The position numbers were made by a program, and so were the translations under genes. From Anaerolineales bacterium HSG24 (GTDB lineage: Bacteria > Chloroflexota > Anaerolineae > 4572-78 > J111), in contig JAUCGB010000009.1 in assembly GCA_030377895.1 (NCBI GenBank), forward strand, positions 1 to 64,000: a stretch of 64,000 bases of DNA. Reading direction: 5' to 3'. Each line of letters starts with the position of its first letter. Position 1 is the first letter of the stretch. Shown here in pieces: positions 34,173 through 43,769 of the stretch. The notes beneath the pieces were generated by a model. That model did not search any database, was not told the DNA's origin, and saw only the letters and a list, made by a program, of their open reading frames with translations.

Positions 34173-35900
34173 TCATCCCCACACAATTTCGGTTGCCATA
34201 CCAATTTCATGCTCCTTACATACCTTCCGCGCTGGGTCACTAAAACCACCCAACGACAATATCGCGGGCAAAATAATTCTGTCTGGATGTTTCTCTCGAT
34301 ATAAAACCACCTTCTCCATGAAATCCTCCGCGTCGGTGGCGCTAATTTTCGTCTGCCATTTCTTCACCTCAACCAACAGTACTCGGCCACAACTCGACTC
34401 CGCTACGACATCTAACTCTTGTTTCTTACCGTCCGGTCGTTGTTGCGGCACACGCGTCTGCACATTCACCATGTTCAATCGGCTATCATCAACCACACCC
34501 TCAAAATAGGCCGATAGAGAAAACCGTTTTTTGCTCCGAAACTGCGTGGCTAACTGATACTCCGCTATTTTGCCCGTCATGTTTCTCAACATCCCCTGCA
34601 AGCGAGATTTATCAGCCTGCAACTGCTTCACCTCGGCTCGGAAATCTACCCGTAAATCGGGCGCGTAGTTGGTTATCTCCTCCTCAAACCGATTTCGCAA
34701 TATCAGATAAAGTGTACCATCTTGCAAGCCCCGATACCGAATATCAGAACCACCCTTATCCAACACATCGGCCTCGACCATCAGTTGCATCTTGCGCTGA
34801 ATTTCCTCAAGGGGCATGTCCAACTTCAACGCTTCTTGCACCTCTTTCGAGGTCCACTCTCGGTCATTATGCTTACTCAAATGCAACAAAATATGCTTGC
34901 TATTAACATCGTTTATCTTGGGCAAGGTCAGAGCGATATATTCTCCCCAAGTCATCGACATCTCCGAGCGGTGATGGGTGATCTCGTAATTAACCGTGTT
35001 GATGACTCCTTCCTCCGTATCTAACGCCCTCTCCTCATAAAAACTCTGCACCACACAAGAGATAAAAAATGGGTCAGACATGCATAGTTGATTGATGAGA
35101 ACCGCAGTCTCATTGGTGATTGGCTCGCGGTACAGTTCCGCATATTTGTAAACAGCCTGCAACCCTTCCTCTGGGATCAAGTAAGGAGACATGTACCATT
35201 GAGACAAACGACCCGCCTCCAGATATTTCATGGCAATATCGAGCAACCAACTCAGGTATGACCCTGTCACCAGCATAGGGGCTACTTTCGATTCCACCAC
35301 AGTGTGGAAACTACCGGGCATGCTCTCTATTGGGTCAAGTTGATAATATTGGTCAGGATAGATATAATTCGACAAATATTGGAACTCATCAATAATCACC
35401 AGAACGCGCTGGTCATACACGCCAGCAAAACGGTGGGGCGCAGTGTGGGCTATGTTCCACATCAGGTCATGCCCAACTCCCATCTCACTTTGCAATTCAT
35501 TCACATCATCCACCAACAATCTTATTGAGTTGGCTTGACCATATTCCTTTATCGCATTCAATGAGAGCAATTGTCTGACCCACATTGGTTCTCGTTCTAA
35601 AAAAGAGATGTATTGGGAAGCAAAGGTGCGATAATATTCAATTGCAAATAAGGGATACCATATCTTCCTTTCGGGCATGCTGAAATAAAATGGTATCACC
35701 TGACCATTCTGACTCCACAGTTGATTGAAGATACGTTGCACAAAAGCCGTTTTGCCACTCTTACGCCGAGCCAATATCACCCGCGATTTCGATAATTTGC
35801 GCGGGATATTCTCCAGCCAACGATTGAAACTTTTGAATTCCTTTCCACGACCAACTAATAGGTCTGGATAGCCTATTTTTTCTATTAAGGGATATTCCAT
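34173..35900 (-). CDS. ATPase fused to PD-(D/E)XK-like nuclease domain
   Basis: A 575-residue protein. The N-terminal STAND/archaeal-type ATPase has a Walker A variant ILARRKSGKTAFVQ (about 42-55) and Walker B RVLVIIDEFQYL (about 165-176). A winged-helix region follows (about 340-400, REWTSKEVQEAL), then a helical segment. The C-terminal domain (about 445-575) has the order expected of restriction-type nucleases: Glu in TGKIAEYQLA, Asp in QELDVVAES, and E-x-K in RVLLVEVKKW. Related solitary ATPase-nuclease genes occur in environmental bacteria, and a defence or mobile-element role is possible but unproven. ATG at 35900 has GGAG. Confidence 0.8.
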   Translation of the reverse strand: MEYPLIEKIGYPDLLVGRGKEFKSFNRWLENIPRKLSKSRVILARRKSGKTAFVQRIFNQLWSQNGQVIPFYFSMPERKIWYPLFAIEYYRTFASQYISFLEREPMWVRQLLSLNAIKEYGQANSIRLLVDDVNELQSEMGVGHDLMWNIAHTAPHRFAGVYDQRVLVIIDEFQYLSNYIYPDQYYQLDPIESMPGSFHTVVESKVAPMLVTGSYLSWLLDIAMKYLEAGRLSQWYMSPYLIPEEGLQAVYKYAELYREPITNETAVLINQLCMSDPFFISCVVQSFYEERALDTEEGVINTVNYEITHHRSEMSMTWGEYIALTLPKINDVNSKHILLHLSKHNDREWTSKEVQEALKLDMPLEEIQRKMQLMVEADVLDKGGSDIRYRGLQDGTLYLILRNRFEEEITNYAPDLRVDFRAEVKQLQADKSRLQGMLRNMTGKIAEYQLATQFRSKKRFSLSAYFEGVVDDSRLNMVNVQTRVPQQRPDGKKQELDVVAESSCGRVLLVEVKKWQTKISATDAEDFMEKVVLYREKHPDRIILPAILSLGGFSDPARKVCKEHEIGMATEIVWG

Positions 35901-35996
35901 TTCTTTTACTCCTCAAACTGTGGCAAACACAATTTCGGTTGCCATACCAATGCTCCTCACAATGTAGTAGTCAGAAAAGTTTTGGGCAACAATCTG

Positions 35997-36165
35997 CCCG
36001 CAAGCTCTGAGCTTGCGGGTAGATGCTTCGTCAGTATGTAGGTCACGCTTGTAGCGTGACAAAACGGTGCCAGTTGTTCAGTATAATCGTGACGCTACAA
36101 GCGTCACCTACAGTAATTTGATTGGATATGGACGTATGGAGTAGGTCACGCTTGTAGCGTGACAA
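35997..36165. repeat. Palindromes G and H in gcvP downstream gap
   Basis: 35997-36019 is a G-type palindrome (CCCGCAAGCTctgAGCTTGCGGG). 36038-36111 is an H element (GTAGGTCACGCTTGTAGCGTGAC facing GTGACGCTACAAGCGTCACCTAC). 36141-36165 is a half copy of H. The 307-bp gap holds no gene. Confidence 0.65.
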
Positions 36166-36207
36166 GTTGTTCTCGTTTCATGCAATACACCCCACGCAAT
36201 ACGCAAT

Positions 36208-39060
36208 TCATGCCGGAATACAGGCACAGAACAGATGCCGGTCGCCGTACACATTGTCGACGCGGGCAACGGGCGGCCAGAACTTGGCCGCTTTGATCCA
36301 TGCCGTCGGGTAGGCTGCCTGCTCTCGTGAGTAAGGTCGATTCCAACTGTCAGAACTAACGGCGGTGGCTGTGTGTGGCGCGCCGGTTAGGAGGTTGTTT
36401 TTCGGATCGACCTCGCCAGTTTCGATAGCTCTAATCTCGGCTCGAATGGCAATGAGGGCCTCGCAGAATCGGTCTAACTCGGTCAGCGATTCGCTCTCGG
36501 TTGGCTCAATCATCAGCGTTCCGGCGACCGGCCAAGACATGGTCGGAGCATGGAAACCGTAATCCATCAACCGTTTCGCCACATCATCCACAGTCACAAA
36601 CTCCTTCAAGCCCCGCAGGTCGATAATACATTCGTGGGCCACTCGATCATTCGCCCCTTTATACAGCACCGGATAATATGGTTCTAATCGTTGGGCAATG
36701 TAGTTAGCGTTGAGAATGGCAAATTTTGTCGCCTTAGTCAATCCCTCCTCACCCATCATGGCGATGTAGGCGTAAGAGATGGGCAGGATGCTCGGACTGC
36801 CCCACGGTGCGGCAGAGACCGCGCCAGTTGCCTCCGACCCACCGACTTGATCAACCACAGTATGACCGGGCAGAAACGGAGCCAGATGCTCGGCCACGCC
36901 AATTGGCCCCATGCCCGGCCCGCCGCCACCATGCGGAATAGCAAACGTTTTATGCAGGTTCAGGTGGCACACATCAGCCCCAAAATCACTAGGACGACAC
37001 AGGCCAACCAGAGCATTCATGTTGGCTCCATCCAGATAAACCTGTCCGCCATGCTCATGGATAATCTGGCAAATTTCGACGATACCCGCCTCAAACACGC
37101 CATGCGTCGAGGGATAAGTAATCATTAGGGCAGCCAGTTCAGCCTGATGTTTTTCGGCCTTGCTCCGTAAATCGGCAATGTCGATGTTGCCATCCTCATC
37201 ACAAGCAACCACCACCACCTTCATGCCAGCCATAACCGCGCTAGCCGGATTAGTGCCGTGGGCAGAACTCGGAATCAGGCAAATATGGCGATGACCTTGC
37301 CCTTGAGTCTGATGATAGGTACGAATCATCAGCAAACCCGTATACTCCCCTTGCGAACCAGCGTTCGGTTGCAGAGAAAAAGCACTAAAGCCAGTGATTT
37401 CGACTAGCCACTCCTCCAAGCGTTTGAACATGGTCTGGTAGCCTTGGGCCTGCTCCCGCGGCACAAAAGGATGAATCGCTCCAAACTCCGACCATGTAAC
37501 CGGAATCATCTCTGTAGTGGCGTTCAGTTTCATGGTGCATGACCCTAGCGGAATCATCGAGTAGGCCAGCGACAGGTCACGGGTTTGCAACCGATAGATA
37601 TAGCGCAATATCTCGGTTTCACTGTGGAAACTATTAAAAATGGGATGGGTCAGATAGTCACTATTGCGAGCATGGGGAGCGGCATAATTTAGGTCTATGG
37701 TCTCGGCGACAGCATCAATATCTACCGAAGCCCCAAAAGAAGCCCCAAATACGGCCAGTAAATCGTGCAGGTCAGCCACAGTGGTCGCTTCATCAAAAGA
37801 GATGCCAACCGTGCCATCGGCAAAATCGCGCAGGTTGATATGATTTTGTTTGGCCTGTTGCCGAATCTCATTTGATGAGAGTTTACCCGCCCCGATTTTG
37901 ATTGTATCGAACACTGGCCCATTGACCTCGTATCCCGCATCAACCAGCCCTTTGGCTAACAGTTGGGTCAGCAGTTGCACCCGTTGAGCAATCCGCTTTA
38001 AGCCAGCCGGGCCATGATAAACCGCATACATGGCGGACATAATCGCCAGCAAAACCTGCGCCGTGCAGATATTACTGGTAGCTCGGTCACGGCGGATATG
38101 TTGCTCACGGGTTTGCAGAGCAAGCCGATAGGCCGGATTCCCCTCCGCGTCTTTCGTGACTCCAATCAGGCGACCGGGGAGTAACCGTTTATAGGCATTT
38201 CGTATCGCCATGAATGCCGCGTGCGGGCCACCGTACCCCATCGGCACGCCAAAACGCTGACTGTTGCCGATGGCAATATCTGCCCCAAATTCGCCCGGTG
38301 GACGTAGTAATGTTAGAGCCAACAAATCGGTTGCCACAACAACGACGGCTCCGGCCTCACGCGCTTGTTGACAAAAACTCTCATAATCGAGGATTGTGCC
38401 GTTTGTGTCAGGATATTGGAGTAATACCCCAAAAGTCAGTTGATTGAAGTCGTAGCTGTTATGGTCGCCAACCACCAGTTCATATCCTAACGACTTGGCC
38501 CTCGTCCGCACCACATCAATCGTTTGGGGATGACATTTCTCCGAAACGAAAAAGATATTGGCCTTGGAGGTGCGTTTCTGTGCCCGTTTACAGAGGGTCA
38601 TGGATTCGGCGGCAGCAGTCCCTTCATCGAGCATGGAGGCATTGGCTATCTCTAGGCCAGTCAACTCAGCCACCATAGTTTGGAAGTTAATCAACGCCTC
38701 CAAGCGGCCTTGAGAAATTTCCGGTTGATAGGGCGTGTATTGGGTGTACCAGCCGGGGTTTTCCATGATGTTTCGCAAAATGACCGGCGGAACTAGGCAG
38801 TTGTAATAACCTTGCCCCAGATAGGAGCGGTACATCTCGTTTTGTTCTGCTAAATCGCGCAACTCAGCCAGCACCTCAGATTCGCCTCGTGCCTCGCCCA
38901 AATTCAGCCGCCCACTCATACGAATTGACTCGGGGACGGCTGAATCGATTAGGGCATCGAGGGAATCAACTCCCAAAGCATCTAACATCTTGGTTACATC
39001 CTGCGAACTAGGGCCAAGATGACGATGTATAAATTGGTCTGTCGATTGTAATAAATCCAT
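36208..39060 (-). CDS. gcvP: Glycine dehydrogenase (decarboxylating), P-protein
   Basis: The PLP-dependent P-protein decarboxylates glycine and passes the aminomethyl group to lipoyl-GcvH. At 950 residues it is the single-chain form, not the split gcvPA/gcvPB type common in Firmicutes and many thermophiles. Visible features are the N-terminal [37 protein letters not shown], the PLP lysine in [20 protein letters not shown] (about 700-720) and the C-terminal [13 protein letters not shown]. It follows gcvH by 102 nt with an intervening hairpin. ATG at 39060 has only a weak ribosome site. Confidence 0.97.
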   Translation of the reverse strand: MDLLQSTDQFIHRHLGPSSQDVTKMLDALGVDSLDALIDSAVPESIRMSGRLNLGEARGESEVLAELRDLAEQNEMYRSYLGQGYYNCLVPPVILRNIMENPGWYTQYTPYQPEISQGRLEALINFQTMVAELTGLEIANASMLDEGTAAAESMTLCKRAQKRTSKANIFFVSEKCHPQTIDVVRTRAKSLGYELVVGDHNSYDFNQLTFGVLLQYPDTNGTILDYESFCQQAREAGAVVVVATDLLALTLLRPPGEFGADIAIGNSQRFGVPMGYGGPHAAFMAIRNAYKRLLPGRLIGVTKDAEGNPAYRLALQTREQHIRRDRATSNICTAQVLLAIMSAMYAVYHGPAGLKRIAQRVQLLTQLLAKGLVDAGYEVNGPVFDTIKIGAGKLSSNEIRQQAKQNHINLRDFADGTVGISFDEATTVADLHDLLAVFGASFGASVDIDAVAETIDLNYAAPHARNSDYLTHPIFNSFHSETEILRYIYRLQTRDLSLAYSMIPLGSCTMKLNATTEMIPVTWSEFGAIHPFVPREQAQGYQTMFKRLEEWLVEITGFSAFSLQPNAGSQGEYTGLLMIRTYHQTQGQGHRHICLIPSSAHGTNPASAVMAGMKVVVVACDEDGNIDIADLRSKAEKHQAELAALMITYPSTHGVFEAGIVEICQIIHEHGGQVYLDGANMNALVGLCRPSDFGADVCHLNLHKTFAIPHGGGGPGMGPIGVAEHLAPFLPGHTVVDQVGGSEATGAVSAAPWGSPSILPISYAYIAMMGEEGLTKATKFAILNANYIAQRLEPYYPVLYKGANDRVAHECIIDLRGLKEFVTVDDVAKRLMDYGFHAPTMSWPVAGTLMIEPTESESLTELDRFCEALIAIRAEIRAIETGEVDPKNNLLTGAPHTATAVSSDSWNRPYSREQAAYPTAWIKAAKFWPPVARVDNVYGDRHLFCACIPA

Positions 39061-39071
39061 ATATTTTAGAC

Positions 39072-39155
39072 TCTACTAGGATATTCCGTGCAAGACGAAT
39101 CCTGTTTTATTAAGTGGAAAAATCCCTAGAATTTTGCACGGAAACTCCTAGTGAG
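39072..39155. repeat. Inverted repeat between gcvH and gcvP
   Basis: CTAGGATATTCCGTGCAA faces TTGCACGGAAACTCCTAG across about 45 bases, filling the gcvH-gcvP gap. It could form a hairpin in the message or be a small palindromic element. Confidence 0.55.
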
Positions 39156-39162
39156 GCATATT

Positions 39163-39540
39163 TTACTCCATTACTTTTTCATACGCATCCACTGATAGCA
39201 GACTATCCCATTCTGATGGGTCAGCCGGCTTAAATTTAATCATCCAGCCCGCGCCAAACGGATCACTGTTGACCAACTCAGGCTCGTCGTCCAACGCTTC
39301 GTTGATTTCGACGATTTCCCCATCCATCGACATGTTGAGGTCGCTGGCCGCTTTAACCGATTCAACTACACCAAAAATATCTCCTTTTTTGAGCGTGTCT
39401 CCCACAGAAGGAAGTTCTACATAGACCACATCGCTCAGGCTATCTTGAGCAAAATCGGTGATACCACATACAATCAAGTCACCCTCTTGGCGTGACCATT
39501 CGTGACTTTCTTGATACTTAGCATTTTTATCGACGTTCAT
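39163..39540 (-). CDS. gcvH: Glycine cleavage system H protein
   Basis: A lipoyl carrier protein of 125 residues. The lipoylated lysine is Lys63 in VVESVKAASDLN, and the family segments HEWSRQEGDLIVCGITDFAQ and FGAGWMIKFK are present. It shuttles the aminomethyl intermediate between GcvP and GcvT. ATG at 39540 has AGGAG. It is the middle gene of gcvT-gcvH-gcvP, with a 369-bp gap to gcvT occupied by a K element. Confidence 0.97.
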   Translation of the reverse strand: MNVDKNAKYQESHEWSRQEGDLIVCGITDFAQDSLSDVVYVELPSVGDTLKKGDIFGVVESVKAASDLNMSMDGEIVEINEALDDEPELVNSDPFGAGWMIKFKPADPSEWDSLLSVDAYEKVME

Positions 39541-39677
39541 GATATATCTCCTATGATTTTAGATTTTTAGAATTTGGATTAGCCGCGTTATACACATCTA
39601 CGACTAAGAAAACTGCCCTATTTTACTATAGATATCAAAAATGGTGAAATCATGCCTCACATACCACGTACCACGCT

Positions 39678-39909
39678 AGGAATGAGTCCTAAATAAGTTG
39701 CGCGTTTGGTAATCGTAGGGGCTAGGCAAGGCGGTGTAGCGTTGGTTTGAAATCAGAACTCCAATCCGCCTTGCCTCGCCCTGAATCCACGGAATGACGG
39801 GCGAGGCAGGGGCGGAGCGGAGATGGTCACACATTCCAAGTCTAGACCGCCCTGCCTAGCCCCTACCATAATCTCCAACGCAAATGCACATGTTAATTAA
39901 TGCCCATTC
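39678..39909. repeat. K element, copy 2, between gcvT and gcvH
   Basis: It begins AGGAATGAGTCC and ends CATTCCT. Inside are two dyads, GCTAGGCAAGGCGG/CCGCCTTGCCTCGCC and GCGAGGCAGGGGCGG/CCGCCCTGCCTAGCC. The first half matches 30708-30820. It interrupts the glycine operon. Confidence 0.65.
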
Positions 39910-41016
39910 CTAATATGTCGGTTTGTAAAAAGGTCGCTTAGATACGACCGCGGCTTTCGGTTTATTACGGATCAAAATATTCAATTCGGTGCCAACTTTG
40001 GCATATTCTGGCGGCACAAAGGCATGGCCGCAATATCTGTTGACGGTGGGCGCGTACAGCCCTGTGACCACTTCGCCAATCGTTTCCCCGTTGACGTTAG
40101 TCACGGCATAACCTTGTCGAGGCATGCCCTTTTTAGTTAGCTCAAAGGCAATCAGTTTCCTGCTCAAACCGGTCTCTTTCTGTTTGAGTAGGGCGGCCTT
40201 ACCGATAAAATCACTCTGAAACTTGCACGCCCAGCCCAAATTCGCCTCTAGCGGGGTGATGTCAGCAGTGATTTCATGGCCGTACAACGAGAAACCCGGC
40301 TCAAAGCGGAGGCTGTCGCGAGCGGCCAAGCCGATGGCGTTGGCTTCGATTCCGGCGGTGTGCGCGATGTGGAGGATACCCTCCCACATCTCCAGCGCAT
40401 TTTCCGGCGGGAAAAACAGTTCCACCCCATCCTCGCCAGTGTAGCCGGTGCGCCCGACGACGGATGGAATATCGCCCACGTCAGTTTCCATAGCGGTAAA
40501 ACGCCGGAAGCCAAGCAGATCAACATGCACCAGCCGTTGCAAAATATCCATAGCCCTTGGCCCTTGCAGGGCGATCATGTAGGTCTCACTGGAAACATTG
40601 GTCAAGGTGACATCATAACTGTCGCGATGGTCAGTCATCCATTGCCAATCTTTATCCAGATTATCGGCATTAATCACCACAAACCAACGCTCCGGCAACC
40701 GATAGATAAACACATCATCAACCACGCCACCATTTTCATAACACATCAGCCCATAACTAGCCTGATATTCGGTCATTTTGCTGACATCAGCCGTCACCAG
40801 ATTGTTCAGGTAGGCCGTTGCCTCTGGCCCGGTGATGGTAATCTGCCCCATGTGATTAATATCAAACAGACCAGCCGAGCGGCGGGTGATGTGATGTTCT
40901 TCGACTGGGCCAGCGGGGTATTGAAGCGGCATCTCCCATCCGGCGAAGGGAACCAAGCGCGCTCCTTGATCAACATGCCATTGATAAAGCTCTGTTCGTT
41001 TTAAGGTTTTGTCCAT
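39910..41016 (-). CDS. gcvT: Glycine cleavage system T protein (aminomethyltransferase)
   Basis: It transfers the methylene group from aminomethyl-lipoyl-GcvH to tetrahydrofolate, releasing ammonia. 368 residues. Family motifs are FAGWEMPLQYPAGPVEEH (about 25-42), GLFDINHMGQITITGP, GYTGEDGVELFFPPENA (about 190-206), ARDSLRFEPGFSLYGHEI and the C-terminal barrel with GMPRQGY. ATG at 41016. It is the first gene of the glycine operon. No glycine riboswitch pattern was recognised upstream; the leader instead holds an A element. Confidence 0.97.
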   Translation of the reverse strand: MDKTLKRTELYQWHVDQGARLVPFAGWEMPLQYPAGPVEEHHITRRSAGLFDINHMGQITITGPEATAYLNNLVTADVSKMTEYQASYGLMCYENGGVVDDVFIYRLPERWFVVINADNLDKDWQWMTDHRDSYDVTLTNVSSETYMIALQGPRAMDILQRLVHVDLLGFRRFTAMETDVGDIPSVVGRTGYTGEDGVELFFPPENALEMWEGILHIAHTAGIEANAIGLAARDSLRFEPGFSLYGHEITADITPLEANLGWACKFQSDFIGKAALLKQKETGLSRKLIAFELTKKGMPRQGYAVTNVNGETIGEVVTGLYAPTVNRYCGHAFVPPEYAKVGTELNILIRNKPKAAVVSKRPFYKPTY

Positions 41017-41052
41017 AGATTATCAGTAATTGTAAACGACCGAATCTAAGAC

Positions 41053-41100
41053 ACGGAGTGCAAAGCTCGCTTTGCCTGCAAGGCAAGCCTTGCACTCCGG
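41053..41100. repeat. A element upstream of gcvT
   Basis: CGGAGTGCAAAGCTCGC... to AAGCCTTGCACTCCGG, an A-family palindrome. Flanking GTAAACGA and TCGTTTAC at 41031 and 41147 form an outer inverted repeat. The gap to 41372 holds only this and a terminator. Confidence 0.65.
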
Positions 41101-41209
41101 ATTCTGCCATCACTAAAAGCTGTGCTACATCCGTTATGATTTTATCGTTTACAATTGTATAAAAGATATTCCTCCATCGTGGAGTATTTGATTATTGTGC
41201 TTAATAATG

Positions 41210-41243
41210 AAAAAAAAACGGACGCAGAAAGGTTGTGTCCGTT
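41210..41243 (-). terminator. Rho-independent terminator
   Basis: On the minus strand, ACGGACAC...GCGTCCGT forms an 8-bp stem (one G-T pair) followed by eight T. It ends the sugar dehydrogenase/isomerase operon at 41373-43366. Confidence 0.75.
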
Positions 41244-41372
41244 TTGTGTCGGTGAGGAAACTAGCTCCGCAAAACAAGATTGTTTGAGAGCGTTTGTTTA
41301 ATGCAGTTGGTAAATTAGCGTATTTACATCATGAATATAGTGTAACATGCGGGAGGGACATTGTCAAAACAA

Positions 41373-42449
41373 TTATAACGCCACCTCGCACCCCGTTTCA
41401 GCCGAGTTATAAATCGCCTCGACGATTTGCAGGGCCATCAACCCTTCTTCGGCGGTGGCGGTGGGAGGCAATCTGTTTTGCACACAATGAACAAACTCCC
41501 GAATGGCGTAGGTGTGGTCGTTCTCACCCACTTTTTTGATCAACGGTTTGGTGGCGACGGGCACTCCGCCCAACTCGGTGTAAAAGGTCAAAGTATCCTT
41601 ATCCGTGTAGTTGGCAACATACCACTCCACCGTGCCTTTGCTCCCATGCAGGGTGATGTAGAAATCATCTAGGCCCGGTCTAGCGTGGGAGGCCCAGCTT
41701 GCCTCTAAGGTAAAGGCGATGTTGCCGGTCAACCGAATAAAGGCCAAGGCGGAATCCTCAACCGTGTATTGGGGATTAGGATTGTCCACTTTCCAATAGG
41801 TTTTGGTTCCTTGAGGGCCAAAATTGGTGTGGGTCATACCGCTGACGGTCAGGGGTTTGGGAAAATCGATCAGCCATAAAACCGCATCCAACATGTGAAT
41901 CCCCAAGTCAATGAGCGGGCCACCTCCGGCCACTTTTTTATTAGTAAACCAGCCTCCCCAACCCGGAATACCACCCTCGCGCACCCAACCAGCTTTGATT
42001 TGGTAGATGTCGCCGAGCAGATTCTCCTGCAATGCTTGTTTGATCCATAACAGGTCGGGCCGATAGCGTCGGTTATAGGTCATCATAAATATGCCATCGG
42101 AGTTGGTCGCGGCTTCCACCACCTGTTGACCTGCGCTCACGGTGTCGGCGAGTGGTTTTTCACCCAACACGCTCAACCCGGCCTCTAGGGCTGAGATGGC
42201 GAGGGGAGCATGCAAATGGTTGGGCAAACAAAGGCTGACCGCCTCTATTTTGCCGGAACGGAACATGGTTTCGGCATCGGTATATCGTTCAGGGATGTTG
42301 TACAGGTCGGCAGTTTCGGTTAATCGAGCCTCGTCCACGTCACACAAGGCCACGAGTTCAACAGAATTCGGTAATTTTAGGTAGGATTCAATATGGATCG
42401 CGCCAATTCCGGCTCCGACCACCCCCACTTTTAAGCGTGATTGACTCAT
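41373..42449 (-). CDS. Gfo/Idh/MocA-family oxidoreductase
   Basis: A 358-residue NAD(P)-dependent sugar or inositol dehydrogenase. The N-terminal Rossmann fold has VGVVGAGIGAIHIESYL and VALCDVDEARL; the catalytic Lys is in GEKPLADT (about 97), and a His/Asp pair is in LGIHMLDAVLWL (about 183-194). The C-terminal part is the usual beta-sheet domain. ATG at 42449 shares a base with the stop of the upstream isomerase gene (TAATG), so the two act together in a sugar route whose substrate is unknown. Confidence 0.92.
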   Translation of the reverse strand: MSQSRLKVGVVGAGIGAIHIESYLKLPNSVELVALCDVDEARLTETADLYNIPERYTDAETMFRSGKIEAVSLCLPNHLHAPLAISALEAGLSVLGEKPLADTVSAGQQVVEAATNSDGIFMMTYNRRYRPDLLWIKQALQENLLGDIYQIKAGWVREGGIPGWGGWFTNKKVAGGGPLIDLGIHMLDAVLWLIDFPKPLTVSGMTHTNFGPQGTKTYWKVDNPNPQYTVEDSALAFIRLTGNIAFTLEASWASHARPGLDDFYITLHGSKGTVEWYVANYTDKDTLTFYTELGGVPVATKPLIKKVGENDHTYAIREFVHCVQNRLPPTATAEEGLMALQIVEAIYNSAETGCEVAL

Positions 42450-43366
42450 TAACTAGCTCCTCCGACCAGTTCTTGCAGATGTTTCAGCCCCAAGGCCAGT
42501 CCTTCTTTAGTCTTTTCGACAGAGCCTTCAAACTCAGGGTCTTCATGCTCGATGCTCAACACGCTGTCATAGCCGCTATCTTGCAGAGCCTTGACAAACG
42601 CGCCAAAATCAATCTCGCCCAAGCCGGGCATGCGATAACGCCACCAGCCGCCATGCACCGGATCCATGATGCCTCGGCGATACAGTTGTTCTTTCATAAT
42701 TTCGGTATCTTTGGCATGAGCTAAAAAGGTTTTGCTGGCATAGTCGGCTGCTGCTTGAATCGGGTCGATGCCCAACCAGTGCAGGTGCGATGGATCGAGA
42801 TTGATACCAAAATTGTCGTAAGGTAAGCGACTAAATAGCTCATCCCACACATTCGGCGAGTGGGCGACATTGCCGACCAAACCTTCAATTTGCCAGCCCG
42901 GCATAGGGCAATTTTCGACACAAAAGTTGATGTTATGCTCTGCGGCTTGCTCTACGAGGGGCTTGAACACCTCTCCGACCAACTCAAGATTTTCAGCAAT
43001 GGTTTTGCTTGCATCTCGCCCGATAAAGCCACACACCGTATCGACCTTGAGCATAGCCGCGGCCTCAATCACTTTGCTGAGATGTTGCAATTTGGTCTGA
43101 CGTTGGCTCAAATTTTGATGTAACATGTTGTCACAGTAGGTCAAACAGGCCATCTCGATTTGGTTCTGCTCGAACAGGGATCGAATTTCATCCGCTCGGC
43201 CCTTGGTCAGGGTGGCTACATCGACTTGAGTGGCGCTATAGTCGCGAGTATTGTCTAACGGCCAACAGCCTAGCTCTAAGGTGTCGAAGCCAGTCTCTGC
43301 TGCCCAAGTGACAATGTCGTTCAGAGGTATAGAACTCAAACTAACGGTTAAAAATCCTAATTTCAT
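42449..43366 (-). CDS. Sugar phosphate isomerase/epimerase (AP endonuclease 2-type TIM barrel)
   Basis: A 305-residue xylose-isomerase-like TIM barrel. Probable metal ligands are Glu in FCVENCPMPG (about 152), Asp and His in INLDPSHLHWLG (about 190-200), His in FLAHAKDTE and Glu in LSIEHEDPE (about 280). Enzymes of this kind often pair with Gfo/Idh/MocA dehydrogenases in inositol or rare-sugar breakdown, as here. ATG at 43366 is preceded by GGAG. The substrate cannot be read from sequence. Confidence 0.9.
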   Translation of the reverse strand: MKLGFLTVSLSSIPLNDIVTWAAETGFDTLELGCWPLDNTRDYSATQVDVATLTKGRADEIRSLFEQNQIEMACLTYCDNMLHQNLSQRQTKLQHLSKVIEAAAMLKVDTVCGFIGRDASKTIAENLELVGEVFKPLVEQAAEHNINFCVENCPMPGWQIEGLVGNVAHSPNVWDELFSRLPYDNFGINLDPSHLHWLGIDPIQAAADYASKTFLAHAKDTEIMKEQLYRRGIMDPVHGGWWRYRMPGLGEIDFGAFVKALQDSGYDSVLSIEHEDPEFEGSVEKTKEGLALGLKHLQELVGGAS

Positions 43367-43405
43367 GATGTGGTTGCTCCATTTATCGCTATAAATTACA
43401 AGGTT

Positions 43406-43593
43406 GGTAGTGATCCGGAGTGCAAAGCTTGCTTTGCATGCAAGGCAAGCCTTGCACTCCGGATTTCCCCATCACTACAGTCTTTCAGATAATGGTTTTC
43501 AATTCAAGACCAACCTTCCCGCAAGTTCTAAACTTGCGGGAAGGTAACGGCTGAAAATGTTTATCTGAACATCTATACTTGTGCAGGACTACC
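43406..43593. mobile_element. A element interrupted by E element copy 3 (43479-43578)
   Basis: The A element runs GGTAGTGATCCGGAG... to CCATCACTAC (43478) and resumes TTGTGCAGGACTACC (43579-43593). Comparison with uninterrupted copies (30603, 63928), which read through CACAAGTAG without the insert, shows that the 100-bp E element was added after TAC. E here is nearly identical to copies 1 and 2. Confidence 0.8.
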
Positions 43594-43769
43594 GAGAATT
43601 TGGGCATGATACATCGAACTGCCTTTTACGCAAATCTCAGTATCTGATGATAAACGAAACTTACGACAACACTTGCACGAAGCGTGATGTGGTGTAAAAT
43701 CAAACGGTTTTGAACGATATTCGATTTTTCGATTTTCGATTTTTAAAACTAACTCACAGGAGAAATCTA

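Noticed and set aside
41017-41372. Glycine riboswitch upstream of gcvT
   Set aside because: The expected paired-aptamer sequence is not visible; the region is an A element plus the terminator of the upstream operon.
43710-43769. Longer start for the propeller lipoprotein
   Set aside because: The extension spoils the lipoprotein signal and has no ribosome site, while GTG at 43770 has CAGGAG at proper distance.
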